This document shows positions 1 to 9,192 of a DNA stretch of 64,000 nucleotides, in pieces. Under the pieces are notes generated by a model. The model was not told the origin of the DNA. It was given only the letters and a program-made list of their open reading frames with translations, and did no database searches. Position 1 is the stretch's first letter, and the number at the start of each line of letters is the position of its first letter. The DNA lies in contig JADJZY010000017.1 in the NCBI GenBank assembly GCA_016715505.1, positions 4,294 to 68,293 of the forward strand, read 5' to 3'. The stretch comes from Bacteroidota bacterium. GTDB lineage: Bacteria > Bacteroidota > Bacteroidia > Chitinophagales > Chitinophagaceae. The translations under genes were made by a program, and so were the position numbers.

Positions 1-476
1 GCGCCGATTTTTACACCGGTCATCCCAATCACTTGTTGTAAGGTAAATCCACCCCGACTATCTACCGTAAAGTCCTGTGGGATAATATCAATAATTTGAT
101 CACCACTTGGAATATAGGTTTTATACTGATCTTTAATCAAACTGTCAATATCTTCTTTTCGGATTTCATCCTCCACATTATTCAGTACACGATCACCTTT
201 GGTTTGTAAACTTTGAATGTGCTGACCGGCAATACCAACGTATACTTCTTTGATGGTAAGATTGGGGTTGCTGGCCATACAATTTTCAAGGGCAATATTG
301 ATAGAGCGAATACACTCTTCAATATTCAAAACCATACCATGGTTGACGCCACTGCTATCGGCCTTTCCGAAACCGACAATTTCGAGTTTGCCATATTTAT
401 TTTTGCGCCCGGCAATGGCAGCAATTTTGGTTGTACCAATATCAAGTCCGACAATAACGGGTTGTTCGTTTTTCAT
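1..476 (-). CDS. ftsA: FtsA cell division protein, N-terminal part (3' end outside window)
   Basis: FtsA is the actin-like ATPase that anchors FtsZ filaments to the membrane and recruits later divisome proteins. About 158 N-terminal residues are visible; the rest lies beyond the left edge. The start at 476 gives MKNEQPVIVGLDIGTTKIAAI, whose GLDIGTTK segment is the phosphate-1 loop of the actin/Hsp70 fold. It is followed by the GIAGQHI and VDSRGG stretches typical of the SHS2 (1C) region. The ATG overlaps the ftsQ stop in an ATGA, so the two are translationally coupled. It is the last visible gene of the dcw operon; ftsZ would be expected next, outside the window. Identity is secure, completeness is not. 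Confidence 0.93.
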   Translation of the reverse strand, partial: MKNEQPVIVGLDIGTTKIAAIAGRKNKYGKLEIVGFGKADSSGVNHGMVLNIEECIRSINIALENCMASNPNLTIKEVYVGIAGQHIQSLQTKGDRVLNNVEDEIRKEDIDSLIKDQYKTYIPSGDQIIDIIPQDFTVDSRGGFTLQQVIGMTGVKIG

Positions 477-1474
477 GATCTTATTGTTTTAAACTGTTGG
501 GTTTTATTTGAGTGGGTTTTTGTGCATTTTTTTTTCGACGTTGGATTTGCAGCAGGGTTCTTTTTAGAAGATGTTCCTTTTTTTACTTCGTTGTTGATTT
601 TTTTACTTTTACCTGGATTGGAAACCTGTGTTTGTTGCTTTGATGTGACGTCCAATTTTCGAACAATCATTTTACTTTTATCATCATATGGGTCCTCGGC
701 CAAAATTTCACCGCGGTTATTTCGGCAAACAATTTGTTTACTGAAACGTAAATCGAGTTCATCATATTTATCCCAGGGAAACTTATGAATCCCTTCCTGA
801 TAAAATCGTAATAAACGATTCATCTTATCCTGCAAATCACGGGTATCCCCCAATCGAATGAGTTGTTTACCCATGATTGGAATGAGTTGAATTTCATAGT
901 GATCATTCACCACAATTTGGGCTATAGCTGCATTCCAAAAACTATCGGTTTGAATAAATTGAGCCAATTGAACCAATGAGGTTTTGAGTTTATAATCTTC
1001 ATGACCGTATCCAAGAGCCGGAACCGCAGCGACTGGTAATCGCGGTGAGTATTGTTCGCTCCATTCGATGGTATTGCCCTGTGGATCGAGATAATAGGCA
1101 TAGTCACTGCTATCGGACTGTTGCAAACGAACGACCGGCGTTTTTTGCACCAATCGGATACGCATTTGTCGGTTAGCAGTTAAAAAGATTTCAGCAGATT
1201 GTATCCACTTATTTTCTTCCATACGCTTTTCGAGCTGTTTTAGATTCAGTTGATGCAATGGCGTTTTTTCGGAAACAATGCCTTCTGCAGCAATCACTTT
1301 TTGAATATCCTGTTGATTGACAAAACTTAATTGTGGATTAATAAATTCAATCAATATTGAACCGCAGGTGTTTTTGCGATCTTCTTTGGACGCAAAAATA
1401 AAAGCCCCTGCCAAGAGTGGCACGGTTAGCATCATTAGCAATCGAATCAATATGTTTTGAATTCGTTTTTTCAT
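473..1474 (-). CDS. ftsQ: FtsQ-like cell division protein with long basic C-terminal tail
   Basis: FtsQ links cytoplasmic and periplasmic halves of the divisome with FtsL and FtsB. The 333-residue product has a short basic cytoplasmic N-terminus, one membrane segment at about residues 11-28, and a POTRA-like region at about 45-110 (FVNQQDIQKVI, then NKWIQSAEI, then QMRIRLVQKTPVVRL). An FtsQ/DivIB-type beta domain follows to about residue 270, with WDKYDELDLRFSKQIV near its end. The last 55-60 residues are rich in Lys, Ser, Asn and Thr and look disordered. It overlaps murC by 4 nt and ftsA by 4 nt. The position between murC and ftsA is the standard one for the phylum, so the call rests on both domain pattern and context. 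Confidence 0.88.
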   Translation of the reverse strand: MKKRIQNILIRLLMMLTVPLLAGAFIFASKEDRKNTCGSILIEFINPQLSFVNQQDIQKVIAAEGIVSEKTPLHQLNLKQLEKRMEENKWIQSAEIFLTANRQMRIRLVQKTPVVRLQQSDSSDYAYYLDPQGNTIEWSEQYSPRLPVAAVPALGYGHEDYKLKTSLVQLAQFIQTDSFWNAAIAQIVVNDHYEIQLIPIMGKQLIRLGDTRDLQDKMNRLLRFYQEGIHKFPWDKYDELDLRFSKQIVCRNNRGEILAEDPYDDKSKMIVRKLDVTSKQQTQVSNPGKSKKINNEVKKGTSSKKNPAANPTSKKKCTKTHSNKTQQFKTIRS

Positions 1475-2826
1475 GATTCGCTCAGGATTTTTTTAATTTG
1501 AGGAACTAACTGATCGATATCTCCTGCACCTGCTATCACCAACAATTCAGGCTTGGCAGCTTCCACCCAATGCAAAGCTCCTTCCTTACTCAAAATATTC
1601 ACAGCAGCCATATTCATCCCGGCTTTGATCATCTCACTGCTCACCCCTTCAATCGGTAATTCTCTGGCGGGATATATATCCAGCAAAATCACTTCATCGG
1701 CCATATCCAAACTTTCTGCAAATCCTTCGGCCAGATCGCGGGTACGAGAATACAAGTGCGGTTGAAAAATGACCTGCAATTTTTTATCCTGAAACAAAGC
1801 TCTTGCACTTTTCAGTAACATGGCCAGCTCTTCGGGATGATGGGCATAATCATCAATACAAACATGTTGATCATTTTTAACCACATATTCAAATCGACGA
1901 TGCACACCATTAAAAGCTGCTACTGCCTCTGACACCTGATCCATATCCAATCCCATTTGATCACAAACAGCCATGGCAGCCACACAGTTTTCAATATTAT
2001 GCATACCGCCAATATTTAAAGAAATGCGTGACATCACTTGACCTTGTTTGCAGAAATCGAAAGTATAAGCCCCTTCTTTCATTCTGATTTGATCGGCATA
2101 GTAGTCGGCAGAATCATTTTGAAGGCTGTAGGTAAATTTCTTTGGTGCAATAAATTTCGATTGATGTTTTAAGCCGTGTTTATAAATCAAGGTATCTTTT
2201 ACCTTTCCGATAAATTCGATATAACATCGTTCCATTTCTTCAACCGTCCCATATATATCCAAATGATCAGGATCCATGGCTGTAACTACCGCAATGGACG
2301 GATTCAGTTTCAAAAAACTTTTATCGTACTCATCGGCTTCAATCACTGCGCAATCGCGCTCGCTGCTCCAGTAATTCACGCCATAATTCGCAGATATCCC
2401 TCCTAAAAAAGCATTACAACCAAAAGTGGTATGCCGTAAAATATGAGCGATCATGGTAGATACGGTGGTTTTACCATGTGTTCCTGCTACACAAATAGCC
2501 TGCATATCATTTGAAATCATTTGCAATACATCACTTCGTTTAACCACGGTATATTGCTGATCGCGATACCATTTTAATTCTGTATGATTGGAAGGGATTG
2601 CCGGGGTATACACCACCAATTGTGCATCCTTATCCAACAAAGAAATGTCATCACTGTAATGAATGTTCATTCCTTCTGAACCCAGGGTCTTGGTTAATGG
2701 TGTTTCTGTTCGATCATATCCTGAAACATTGGAACCGTGTTGTTTAAAAAAACGGGCCAGTGCACTCATTCCAATACCGCCGATGCCAATAAAATAAACG
2801 TTTTGTATTTGTTTTAAGTTCATCAT
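1471..2826 (-). CDS. murC: UDP-N-acetylmuramate--L-alanine ligase
   Basis: MurC is the cytoplasmic ATP-dependent ligase that adds the first amino acid, L-alanine, to UDP-MurNAc. The 451-residue length is normal. Domain 1 begins with the dinucleotide-like loop GIGGIGMSALA at about residues 14-24. The central ATPase domain has the P-loop GTHGKTT at about 114-120 and the EADEYD segment near 166-171. The C-terminal domain carries HHPEE near residue 330 and the FQPHLYSRT stretch near 360. The start lies 4 nt inside murG (overlapping stop/start), and the 3' end overlaps ftsQ by 4 nt, so this is a tightly coupled operon member. Confidence 0.97.
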   Translation of the reverse strand: MMNLKQIQNVYFIGIGGIGMSALARFFKQHGSNVSGYDRTETPLTKTLGSEGMNIHYSDDISLLDKDAQLVVYTPAIPSNHTELKWYRDQQYTVVKRSDVLQMISNDMQAICVAGTHGKTTVSTMIAHILRHTTFGCNAFLGGISANYGVNYWSSERDCAVIEADEYDKSFLKLNPSIAVVTAMDPDHLDIYGTVEEMERCYIEFIGKVKDTLIYKHGLKHQSKFIAPKKFTYSLQNDSADYYADQIRMKEGAYTFDFCKQGQVMSRISLNIGGMHNIENCVAAMAVCDQMGLDMDQVSEAVAAFNGVHRRFEYVVKNDQHVCIDDYAHHPEELAMLLKSARALFQDKKLQVIFQPHLYSRTRDLAEGFAESLDMADEVILLDIYPARELPIEGVSSEMIKAGMNMAAVNILSKEGALHWVEAAKPELLVIAGAGDIDQLVPQIKKILSES

Positions 2827-3932
2827 TTTTTTCGGATATTAAATATGGTTTGAGCAATTTGTTGATCGGCATTGGTTACCGCATATGATTGGATATTTTG
2901 ACTCAATTCAAGCATCGTTGTAGGATCTTGTAAGAGCTGTAAAACACGTGGAATGAGGTTCACTTTTATCTCATGATCTTTGAGCATCCAGGCGGCTTTT
3001 TTATTCACCAATGCCATCGCATTATGTGTTTGATGATCTTCACTGGCAAATGGGAAAGGAACAAATAGCACAGGTTTGCCAACGATACAGAGTTCTGCAA
3101 TGGAAGAGGCGCCAGCACGGGCAATGATACAATCAGCTGCTGCATAGGCATAATCCATTTCACGAATAAACTCCATCACTTTTACCTGACGCTCAAATCC
3201 TTTAACGGCATTTTTCGCTTTTTCAAAAAAAGGCGTGCCCGTTTGCCATAAAACCTGATAGCCTTGTTCGATTAATAATTGAAATTGCTCGGCCAGTGTT
3301 TCATTGATACTTCTAGCACCCAGACTTCCACCAAAAGCGAAAATGGTTTTCTTGGTTTCATCCAGTTGAAAAAAGTGTTTACTTTCCGATTGCGTGCGTT
3401 GGTTGGTACTGATTGTTCCACGAACAGGATTTCCTGTAATAATGATTTTGTCCTGCGGAAAAAAGCGATGCATATCATCATATGCTACACAAATAGCTGC
3501 TGCCTTTTTACCCAATATGCGATTACTTCTTCCGGCGTAAGAATTTTGTTCTTGCAAAAGTGTAGGAATTCCAGCCCATTGTGCCATGTATAAAACCGGA
3601 AAGCTGGCATATCCGCCCACCCCAATAACTACATCCGGTTGAAATTCTTTAAGAATCTTTCGGGCATGCATAAAACTGCGGAATAATTTCCAGGGCAGGG
3701 CTAAATTTTTAAAGAGCGATTTCCGTTCGAATCCAACAATATCCAGACCAATGATTTGATAACCTTCTTTAGGCACCTTTTCCATTTCCATTTTCCCTTT
3801 TGCTCCGACAAATAAAATTTCTGCTTTGGGATCTTTCGATTTTACTGCATTCGCAATTGCAATAGCCGGGAAAATATGCCCGCCTGTTCCGCCTCCTGCG
3901 ACAATGATTTTAATATGTGGTCCCTTCGTCAT
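2823..3932 (-). CDS. murG: UDP-GlcNAc--undecaprenyl-pyrophosphoryl-MurNAc-pentapeptide GlcNAc transferase
   Basis: MurG is the peripheral membrane GT28 glycosyltransferase that converts lipid I to lipid II. The 369-residue product shows the N-terminal glycine loop GGGTGGHIFPAIAIA at about residues 12-26, which binds the lipid-diphosphate side, and GVGGYASFP near 104-112. The C-terminal UDP-GlcNAc-binding half has FGGSLGARSINE near 200, then ARAGASSIAEL near 274 and the FPFASEDHQTHNA loop near 295. It overlaps ftsW at its start by 4 nt and murC at its end by 4 nt. Confidence 0.97.
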   Translation of the reverse strand: MTKGPHIKIIVAGGGTGGHIFPAIAIANAVKSKDPKAEILFVGAKGKMEMEKVPKEGYQIIGLDIVGFERKSLFKNLALPWKLFRSFMHARKILKEFQPDVVIGVGGYASFPVLYMAQWAGIPTLLQEQNSYAGRSNRILGKKAAAICVAYDDMHRFFPQDKIIITGNPVRGTISTNQRTQSESKHFFQLDETKKTIFAFGGSLGARSINETLAEQFQLLIEQGYQVLWQTGTPFFEKAKNAVKGFERQVKVMEFIREMDYAYAAADCIIARAGASSIAELCIVGKPVLFVPFPFASEDHQTHNAMALVNKKAAWMLKDHEIKVNLIPRVLQLLQDPTTMLELSQNIQSYAVTNADQQIAQTIFNIRKK

Positions 3933-5086
3933 GCAGATTGTTCTTTATTGAGTTGTCCTTCACTATCTTCTACAAATCGACTCACGCTTAAAATAATTCC
4001 TATAGCGATACAAGTAAACCAAATGGATGATCCACCCATACTGACAAGGGGTAAGGTTAAACCGGTAACCGGAACTAAATTCACATTTACTGCCATATTC
4101 AGAAATGCCTGAAACACGAGGGTAAAACTCAAACCCACAGCCAGAAATGCACCGAATGCGAAAGGACATCGTCTGAAGATGATAATACTTCGCCAAAGAA
4201 ATAACAGGTATAAAAAAATGAGTCCGAAACCACCGATTAGTAAGCCATATTCTTCGATGATGATGGAATAAATGAAATCGGAATACGGATGTGGTAAAAA
4301 ATTTCGCTGGGTAGAATTTCCAGGTCCTTTGCCGGTTAGTCCGCCTTTTACAATAGCAATTTTTGCCTGCAAGACCTGAAAGGGTACACTGTCTTTATCA
4401 TTGGCGCTAAAGTTTCTGATTCGTTGTTCCCAGGTAGCGGCTCTACCAAAACCGGTCACCTTGGATATGGTAAATAAAATACCGAATAATAAAATAGCCG
4501 AACCGCCCAGAATGGCCAAGTGGGTCATTTTAATTCTTCCGATAAAGAAGAGAACGCCACATGACATGGCAATCATCAGCGCCGTCGACAAGTTGGCCAT
4601 TGCAATCAGACCGCAAATCACGATGACCGGTAAAAATATTTTTAAGGCTACTTGTTTAAAATCATTCAATTCATTTTGCATCCGAGATAGCTGTCTTGCC
4701 AAAAACATAAATAAGGCCAGCTTCGCTAAATCAGAAGTTTGAAAGGTTAGGCCTACCAGGGGTAATCGAATCCATCGGGAACCTTCATTCAGGGTCGTTC
4801 CAAAAAATAGTGTATATAATAATAAAGGAATACTTAAAGCGAATAAAAGCAAAGCAATATTTGAGAACATGGTATAGTTTACCCGATGAATAAAATATAC
4901 AATCGCCAAACCCGCCACTAAAACCATTAACTGTTTAATGAGATAAACTTCGGCATGACCTTTATGCACACGGTAAGCCAAAGACCCTGTGGAACTGTAT
5001 ACCGCCATTAAACTAATAACGGACAATACAATCAGCACGCCCCAAATGATGCGATCGCCTTTTACCTGTGTGAGAAATCGTTGCAT
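3929..5086 (-). CDS. ftsW: FtsW septal peptidoglycan polymerase (SEDS family)
   Basis: FtsW is the SEDS-family glycosyltransferase that polymerises lipid II at the septum together with its cognate class B PBP, encoded here by ftsI. I chose the internal ATG at 5086 (MQRFLTQVKGDRIIWG). The open frame runs further upstream, but that extension lies inside murD and is not membrane-like. The chosen product is 385 residues with about ten hydrophobic segments. Family marks are GSRWIRLP near 115, the GPGNSTQRNFLPHPYSDFI-type periplasmic loop in the middle, and VNVNLVPVTGLTLP followed by SMGGSS near the end. It starts 13 nt after murD and overlaps murG by 4 nt. Confidence 0.94.
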   Translation of the reverse strand: MQRFLTQVKGDRIIWGVLIVLSVISLMAVYSSTGSLAYRVHKGHAEVYLIKQLMVLVAGLAIVYFIHRVNYTMFSNIALLLFALSIPLLLYTLFFGTTLNEGSRWIRLPLVGLTFQTSDLAKLALFMFLARQLSRMQNELNDFKQVALKIFLPVIVICGLIAMANLSTALMIAMSCGVLFFIGRIKMTHLAILGGSAILLFGILFTISKVTGFGRAATWEQRIRNFSANDKDSVPFQVLQAKIAIVKGGLTGKGPGNSTQRNFLPHPYSDFIYSIIIEEYGLLIGGFGLIFLYLLFLWRSIIIFRRCPFAFGAFLAVGLSFTLVFQAFLNMAVNVNLVPVTGLTLPLVSMGGSSIWFTCIAIGIILSVSRFVEDSEGQLNKEQSA

Positions 5087-5099
5087 ATCAATTATTCCA

Positions 5100-6440
5100 T
5101 TAAAGTGCGCGAACGGCTGTTTTGAACTGCTCGCCTCTGTCTTCGTAATTTTTAAATAAATCAAAACTTGCGCAGGCCGGAGATAATAAAACAACATCTC
5201 CTTTTTGTGCAAAATCGTAAGCCAGGCGGACCGCTTCTTCGGTGGTCGTGGCATCTACCATTTGTACCATATTTCCAAAAGCATCATGAATGGCTTTGTT
5301 TTCCAATCCTAAACAAACAATCGCTTTCACCTTTTCTGCCACCAGTGCTTCAATGGTGCTGTAATCGTTGCCTTTGTCGATGCCGCCCATGATCAGAACA
5401 ACAGGTTTGGTCATACTTTCCAAAGCATACCATACACTATTTAAATTCGTGGCTTTGCTATCATTGATAAATTCCACCCCACGTATACTTGCTACGTATT
5501 CCATACGATGTTCAATGGCGGTAAAAGTGCGCAAACACTCGCGCAAGCTGGTATCCCGAATTTCTGCTACCCGCGAGGAGATTCCTGCTGCCATAGAATT
5601 GTATTGATTGTGTTTCCCCTTCAGAGAAAGTTCGTTGATTGAAATGGACACCGGTTCTCCATTGACGCGCAGCACCAATTCATCGTTGCTCACATATGCG
5701 CCATCGCCTTTTAATTGTTCGTTCATGGTTATATATAGAATTTTTGGGTTCGTTTTTAAGTCTTGCATGTATTGCATGCTGGCAGCATCGTCTTTACATA
5801 GAATCAAATAATCCGTAGGGCCCTGATTCAATGAAATGCGAAATTTCGCTTTGGCATATTGTCCAAAGTCGTACTCATACCGATCGAGATGATCAGGCGT
5901 GATATTGGTAATTACGGCGATATCGGGCCTGAAAGTGATGATATCATCCAATTGAAAACTACTGATTTCCATCACATACCATTGAGTAGGTTGTGTGGCG
6001 ATTTGTCGGGCAAAAGAATATCCGATATTACCCACAACAGAAACATCATAACCATCCTGTTTAAAAATGGCATGGGTCAAGCTGGTGGTTGTCGTCTTTC
6101 CATTGCTCCCGGTGATACATACAATTTTACTATCTCCTTTGTATCGAAATGCAAATTCGATTTCGCTCATGATTGTTTTTCCCTTTTGACGCAATAATTG
6201 TATCATGGGTACTTTTTCAGGAATTCCGGGACTTTTAATAATTTCTCCGGCATTCACAATAATCTCTTCCGTATGTTGCCCTTCTTCAAAAGGAATTTGG
6301 GCGGCGATCAATTCAGATTTAAATGGCTCGGCAATCATACCACGATCACTCACAAATACCGAAAGGCCTTGCTGACGCGCAAGCAAAGCAGCACCTGTTC
6401 CGCTTTCTCCACTTCCTAATATGACGATATCGTAGTTCAT
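5100..6440 (-). CDS. murD: UDP-N-acetylmuramoyl-L-alanine--D-glutamate ligase
   Basis: MurD adds D-glutamate to UDP-MurNAc-L-Ala in the cytoplasm. The ATG at 6440 (MNYDIVILGSGESGTGAALL) places the Rossmann-like loop at the very N-terminus, as in the family. A longer frame upstream enters mraY and was rejected. The 446-residue product has the P-loop GSNGKTTTT at about 112-120, NITPDHLDR near 182, EHRMEYV near 290 and NDSKATN near 303, which are the Mur-ligase signatures. It begins 9 nt after mraY and ends 13 nt before ftsW. Confidence 0.96.
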   Translation of the reverse strand: MNYDIVILGSGESGTGAALLARQQGLSVFVSDRGMIAEPFKSELIAAQIPFEEGQHTEEIIVNAGEIIKSPGIPEKVPMIQLLRQKGKTIMSEIEFAFRYKGDSKIVCITGSNGKTTTTSLTHAIFKQDGYDVSVVGNIGYSFARQIATQPTQWYVMEISSFQLDDIITFRPDIAVITNITPDHLDRYEYDFGQYAKAKFRISLNQGPTDYLILCKDDAASMQYMQDLKTNPKILYITMNEQLKGDGAYVSNDELVLRVNGEPVSISINELSLKGKHNQYNSMAAGISSRVAEIRDTSLRECLRTFTAIEHRMEYVASIRGVEFINDSKATNLNSVWYALESMTKPVVLIMGGIDKGNDYSTIEALVAEKVKAIVCLGLENKAIHDAFGNMVQMVDATTTEEAVRLAYDFAQKGDVVLLSPACASFDLFKNYEDRGEQFKTAVRAL

Positions 6441-6448
6441 GCTTTTCT

Positions 6449-7720
6449 TTATTGCAGTTTCAGGGTAACAACACTTAATACAGCCAATACAATTCCGATG
6501 ATCCAAAAGCGTATGGCTATTTTACTTTCGTGATATCCTAATTTTTGGTAATGATGATGCAGGGGTGCCATTAAGAAAATGCGCTTCCCTTCACCCGATT
6601 TCCTTTTGGTCCATTTAAAATATCCTACCTGTATCATCACACTCAGGTTTTCTACCAAAAACACCCCGCAGATGATTGGTATCAATAATTCTTTTCGAAT
6701 AATAATTGCCAAGGAAGCAATGATGCCCCCTAATGCCAAACTGCCGGTATCACCCATAAAAACCTGAGCCGGAAAACTATTGTACCATAAAAATCCAATA
6801 CAGGCTCCAACAAAGGCCCCGATAAAAATAGACAGCTCATCCAAATTGGGAATGGGCATAATATTCAAATACCTCGCGAATCCGAAATTGCCGGATACGT
6901 AAGCAAAGAGGGCTAAACAAATTCCTATAATCGCACTTGTTCCGGTTGCCAAACCATCCAAACCATCGGTAATATTGGCCCCGTTTGAAACAGCAGTAAT
7001 GATAAAAATAACAAAGAGCACGTAGATGATTGGAGTCAGAATATTGCTGGCACTTTCGCCGAACCATGCCGCTATTTTTGCGTAACTGATTTCATGCTTT
7101 TTGGCAAAAGGAATAGTGGTTACAGCGCTCTTCACGCGGGCATAAGTTCGAGTACGTCCTTTTTCATCGACACGTACAATTCCATCTTTAATAACCTTAT
7201 CGGTAGAATGATATGTTGCTGGTGCACCACCTGTTGTTTCACGAACGACATAAACATTTTCGTTGTAATACATCGTCAGACCTACAATGATTCCCAAACC
7301 TATCTGTCCCAGAATCTTAAACCTCCCGGCAAGACCCTCCTTATTTTTTTTAAATACTTTGATATAATCATCGATAAAGCCAATGAGGCCCAACCAAATT
7401 GTGGAGATGATCATTAAAAGAATATATACGTTTTCGATTCGTGCAAAAAGTAAGGTGGGAATCAAAATCGCTGCGATGATGATGATCCCTCCCATCGTCG
7501 GTGTACCCTTCTTTTGCTTTTCACCTTCCAGTCCAAGATCGCGAACGGTTTCTCCAATTTGTTTGCGATGCAAATATTGAATCATTCGTTTACCATAAAC
7601 CAGAGAAATGACTAAAGACAAAACAATCGCCATTGCTGTACGGAAAGTGATAAAATAAAACACCCCTGCTCCGGGCAGGCTGAAATGTTCGCGTAAATAG
7701 GTAAAAAGATGATACAACAT
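6449..7720 (-). CDS. mraY: Phospho-N-acetylmuramoyl-pentapeptide-transferase
   Basis: MraY moves phospho-MurNAc-pentapeptide from UDP onto undecaprenyl phosphate, making lipid I at the inner membrane. The 423-residue product is polytopic. It shows the aspartate-rich signature [17 protein letters not shown] near residue 117, [10 protein letters not shown] near 255, [11 protein letters not shown] near 325 and [11 protein letters not shown] near 386. An insert of about 60-70 residues after the [12 protein letters not shown] segment makes it longer than the E. coli enzyme. Such an insert is usual for Bacteroidota and is one sign of the host phylum. The gene begins 6 nt after murE. Confidence 0.96.
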   Translation of the reverse strand: MLYHLFTYLREHFSLPGAGVFYFITFRTAMAIVLSLVISLVYGKRMIQYLHRKQIGETVRDLGLEGEKQKKGTPTMGGIIIIAAILIPTLLFARIENVYILLMIISTIWLGLIGFIDDYIKVFKKNKEGLAGRFKILGQIGLGIIVGLTMYYNENVYVVRETTGGAPATYHSTDKVIKDGIVRVDEKGRTRTYARVKSAVTTIPFAKKHEISYAKIAAWFGESASNILTPIIYVLFVIFIITAVSNGANITDGLDGLATGTSAIIGICLALFAYVSGNFGFARYLNIMPIPNLDELSIFIGAFVGACIGFLWYNSFPAQVFMGDTGSLALGGIIASLAIIIRKELLIPIICGVFLVENLSVMIQVGYFKWTKRKSGEGKRIFLMAPLHHHYQKLGYHESKIAIRFWIIGIVLAVLSVVTLKLQ

Positions 7721-7725
7721 AAGCG

Positions 7726-9192
7726 TTACTTTTCGAGCATTTCAAACATTTCGTGAAGAATAGATTTATCATCAAATGGATTTTTCACACCATTGATTTC
7801 CTGATATTTTTCATGTCCTTTGCCGGCCAGTAAAATGATATCCCCCTGTTCAGCTATGCTAACAGCGGTTTTAATCGCTTCGCGGCGATCGGCTATACAT
7901 ACATATTTTTTTCGTTGATGGACCGGCACACCCAACTCCATCTCTTTGAGAATCTCCTGGGGATTTTCGGATCGGGGATTATCACTGGTAAAAATGACCC
8001 GATTGCTGTGTTCACAGGCCACCATCGCCATTAATGGGCGTTTGGTTTTATCCCGATCACCGCCGCATCCAACAATGGTAAATAAAGTTTCGTTCCCTTT
8101 ACGCAGTTTATTGATGGTAGCTAAAACATTGATGAGGGCATCGGGTGTATGCGCATAGTCCACAATGCCGAGGATTTGTTCTTTCTCAGACATCAAATAA
8201 TCGAATCGACCTTCTGCACCTTTTAAGGTACTCATCACTTGAAGGACTTCCTGCTTATCAAATCCCAATTCCGAAGCAACGGCATAAACGCACAATAAAT
8301 TGTAGGCATTAAATTCACCAATCATTCTGAAATAAACTTCTCCCAGATCGAGATGCATGTACAAACCATCCAGATTGTTCTCCAGAATTTTCCCTTTATA
8401 ATCTGCGGGCAATTTGAGGGCATAAGTTTTCTTACGCGCAGTGGTATTTTGCAACATCACTGTTCCTCGTTTATCATCGATATTACTGAGGGCAAACGCG
8501 GAAGGTGGCAGATGATCAAAAAATAATTTTTTTACCCGGATATATTCTTCAAAAGTGTGGTGGTAATCCAAATGATCGTGGGTGATATTTGTAAAACAGG
8601 CACCGGCAAATTCCAACCCTGCAATACGTTGCTGATGAATTGCATGTGAACTCACCTCCATAAAAACATGTGTACAACCTGCATCCAACATTTGTCGGAG
8701 AAAGCGCTGTAATCCGGGCGCATCAGGCGTTGTATGTGTTGCAGGAATAACTTGATCGAGGATTTTATTTTCAACGGTTGAAATGAGCCCACAAGGAATC
8801 TGCATTGCACTAAATAACTGATACATTAAAGTAGCGCAAGTTGTTTTTCCGTTGGTACCTGTAATGCCCACCACTTTCATCCCTTTTGAAGGAAAATCGT
8901 AATAAGCCGCACAAAGCAATCCAAGACTCATAGCCGCATCGGCCACTTGTAAATAAGTTACTGAAGGATGGAGGTTTGTAGGCCATTGTTCACATACGAT
9001 GACTCGGGCACCTGACTGAACGGCCTGAGGAATAAATTCATGCCCATCTGATTGCCATCCTTTAATTGCTACAAAAACATCACCATCTTTAACCTTTCGA
9101 GAATCAGCCGTGATTTGACCGATTTGCAAATCAATCTCACCCTGCGATTGCAGAAGAGAAACAGGGGACAATATGTATTTGAGATTTTTCAA
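7726..9192 (-). CDS. murE: UDP-MurNAc-L-Ala-D-Glu--meso-diaminopimelate ligase
   Basis: MurE adds the third residue of the peptidoglycan stem peptide. The 488-residue protein has the P-loop [10 protein letters not shown] at about 109-118, the conserved THTTPDAPG stretch near 150, and [13 protein letters not shown] near 205. The C-terminal motif DNPRSENP is the one that marks meso-DAP-specific enzymes as opposed to L-lysine-adding ones, which agrees with dapB elsewhere in the window. The gene abuts ftsI with no gap and ends 5 nt before mraY. Confidence 0.96.
   Translation of the reverse strand: MKNLKYILSPVSLLQSQGEIDLQIGQITADSRKVKDGDVFVAIKGWQSDGHEFIPQAVQSGARVIVCEQWPTNLHPSVTYLQVADAAMSLGLLCAAYYDFPSKGMKVVGITGTNGKTTCATLMYQLFSAMQIPCGLISTVENKILDQVIPATHTTPDAPGLQRFLRQMLDAGCTHVFMEVSSHAIHQQRIAGLEFAGACFTNITHDHLDYHHTFEEYIRVKKLFFDHLPPSAFALSNIDDKRGTVMLQNTTARKKTYALKLPADYKGKILENNLDGLYMHLDLGEVYFRMIGEFNAYNLLCVYAVASELGFDKQEVLQVMSTLKGAEGRFDYLMSEKEQILGIVDYAHTPDALINVLATINKLRKGNETLFTIVGCGGDRDKTKRPLMAMVACEHSNRVIFTSDNPRSENPQEILKEMELGVPVHQRKKYVCIADRREAIKTAVSIAEQGDIILLAGKGHEKYQEINGVKNPFDDKSILHEMFEMLEK

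Noticed and set aside
7094..7417. Antisense reading frames over mraY and other dcw genes
   Set aside because: They are shadows of well-supported genes with no signals of their own.
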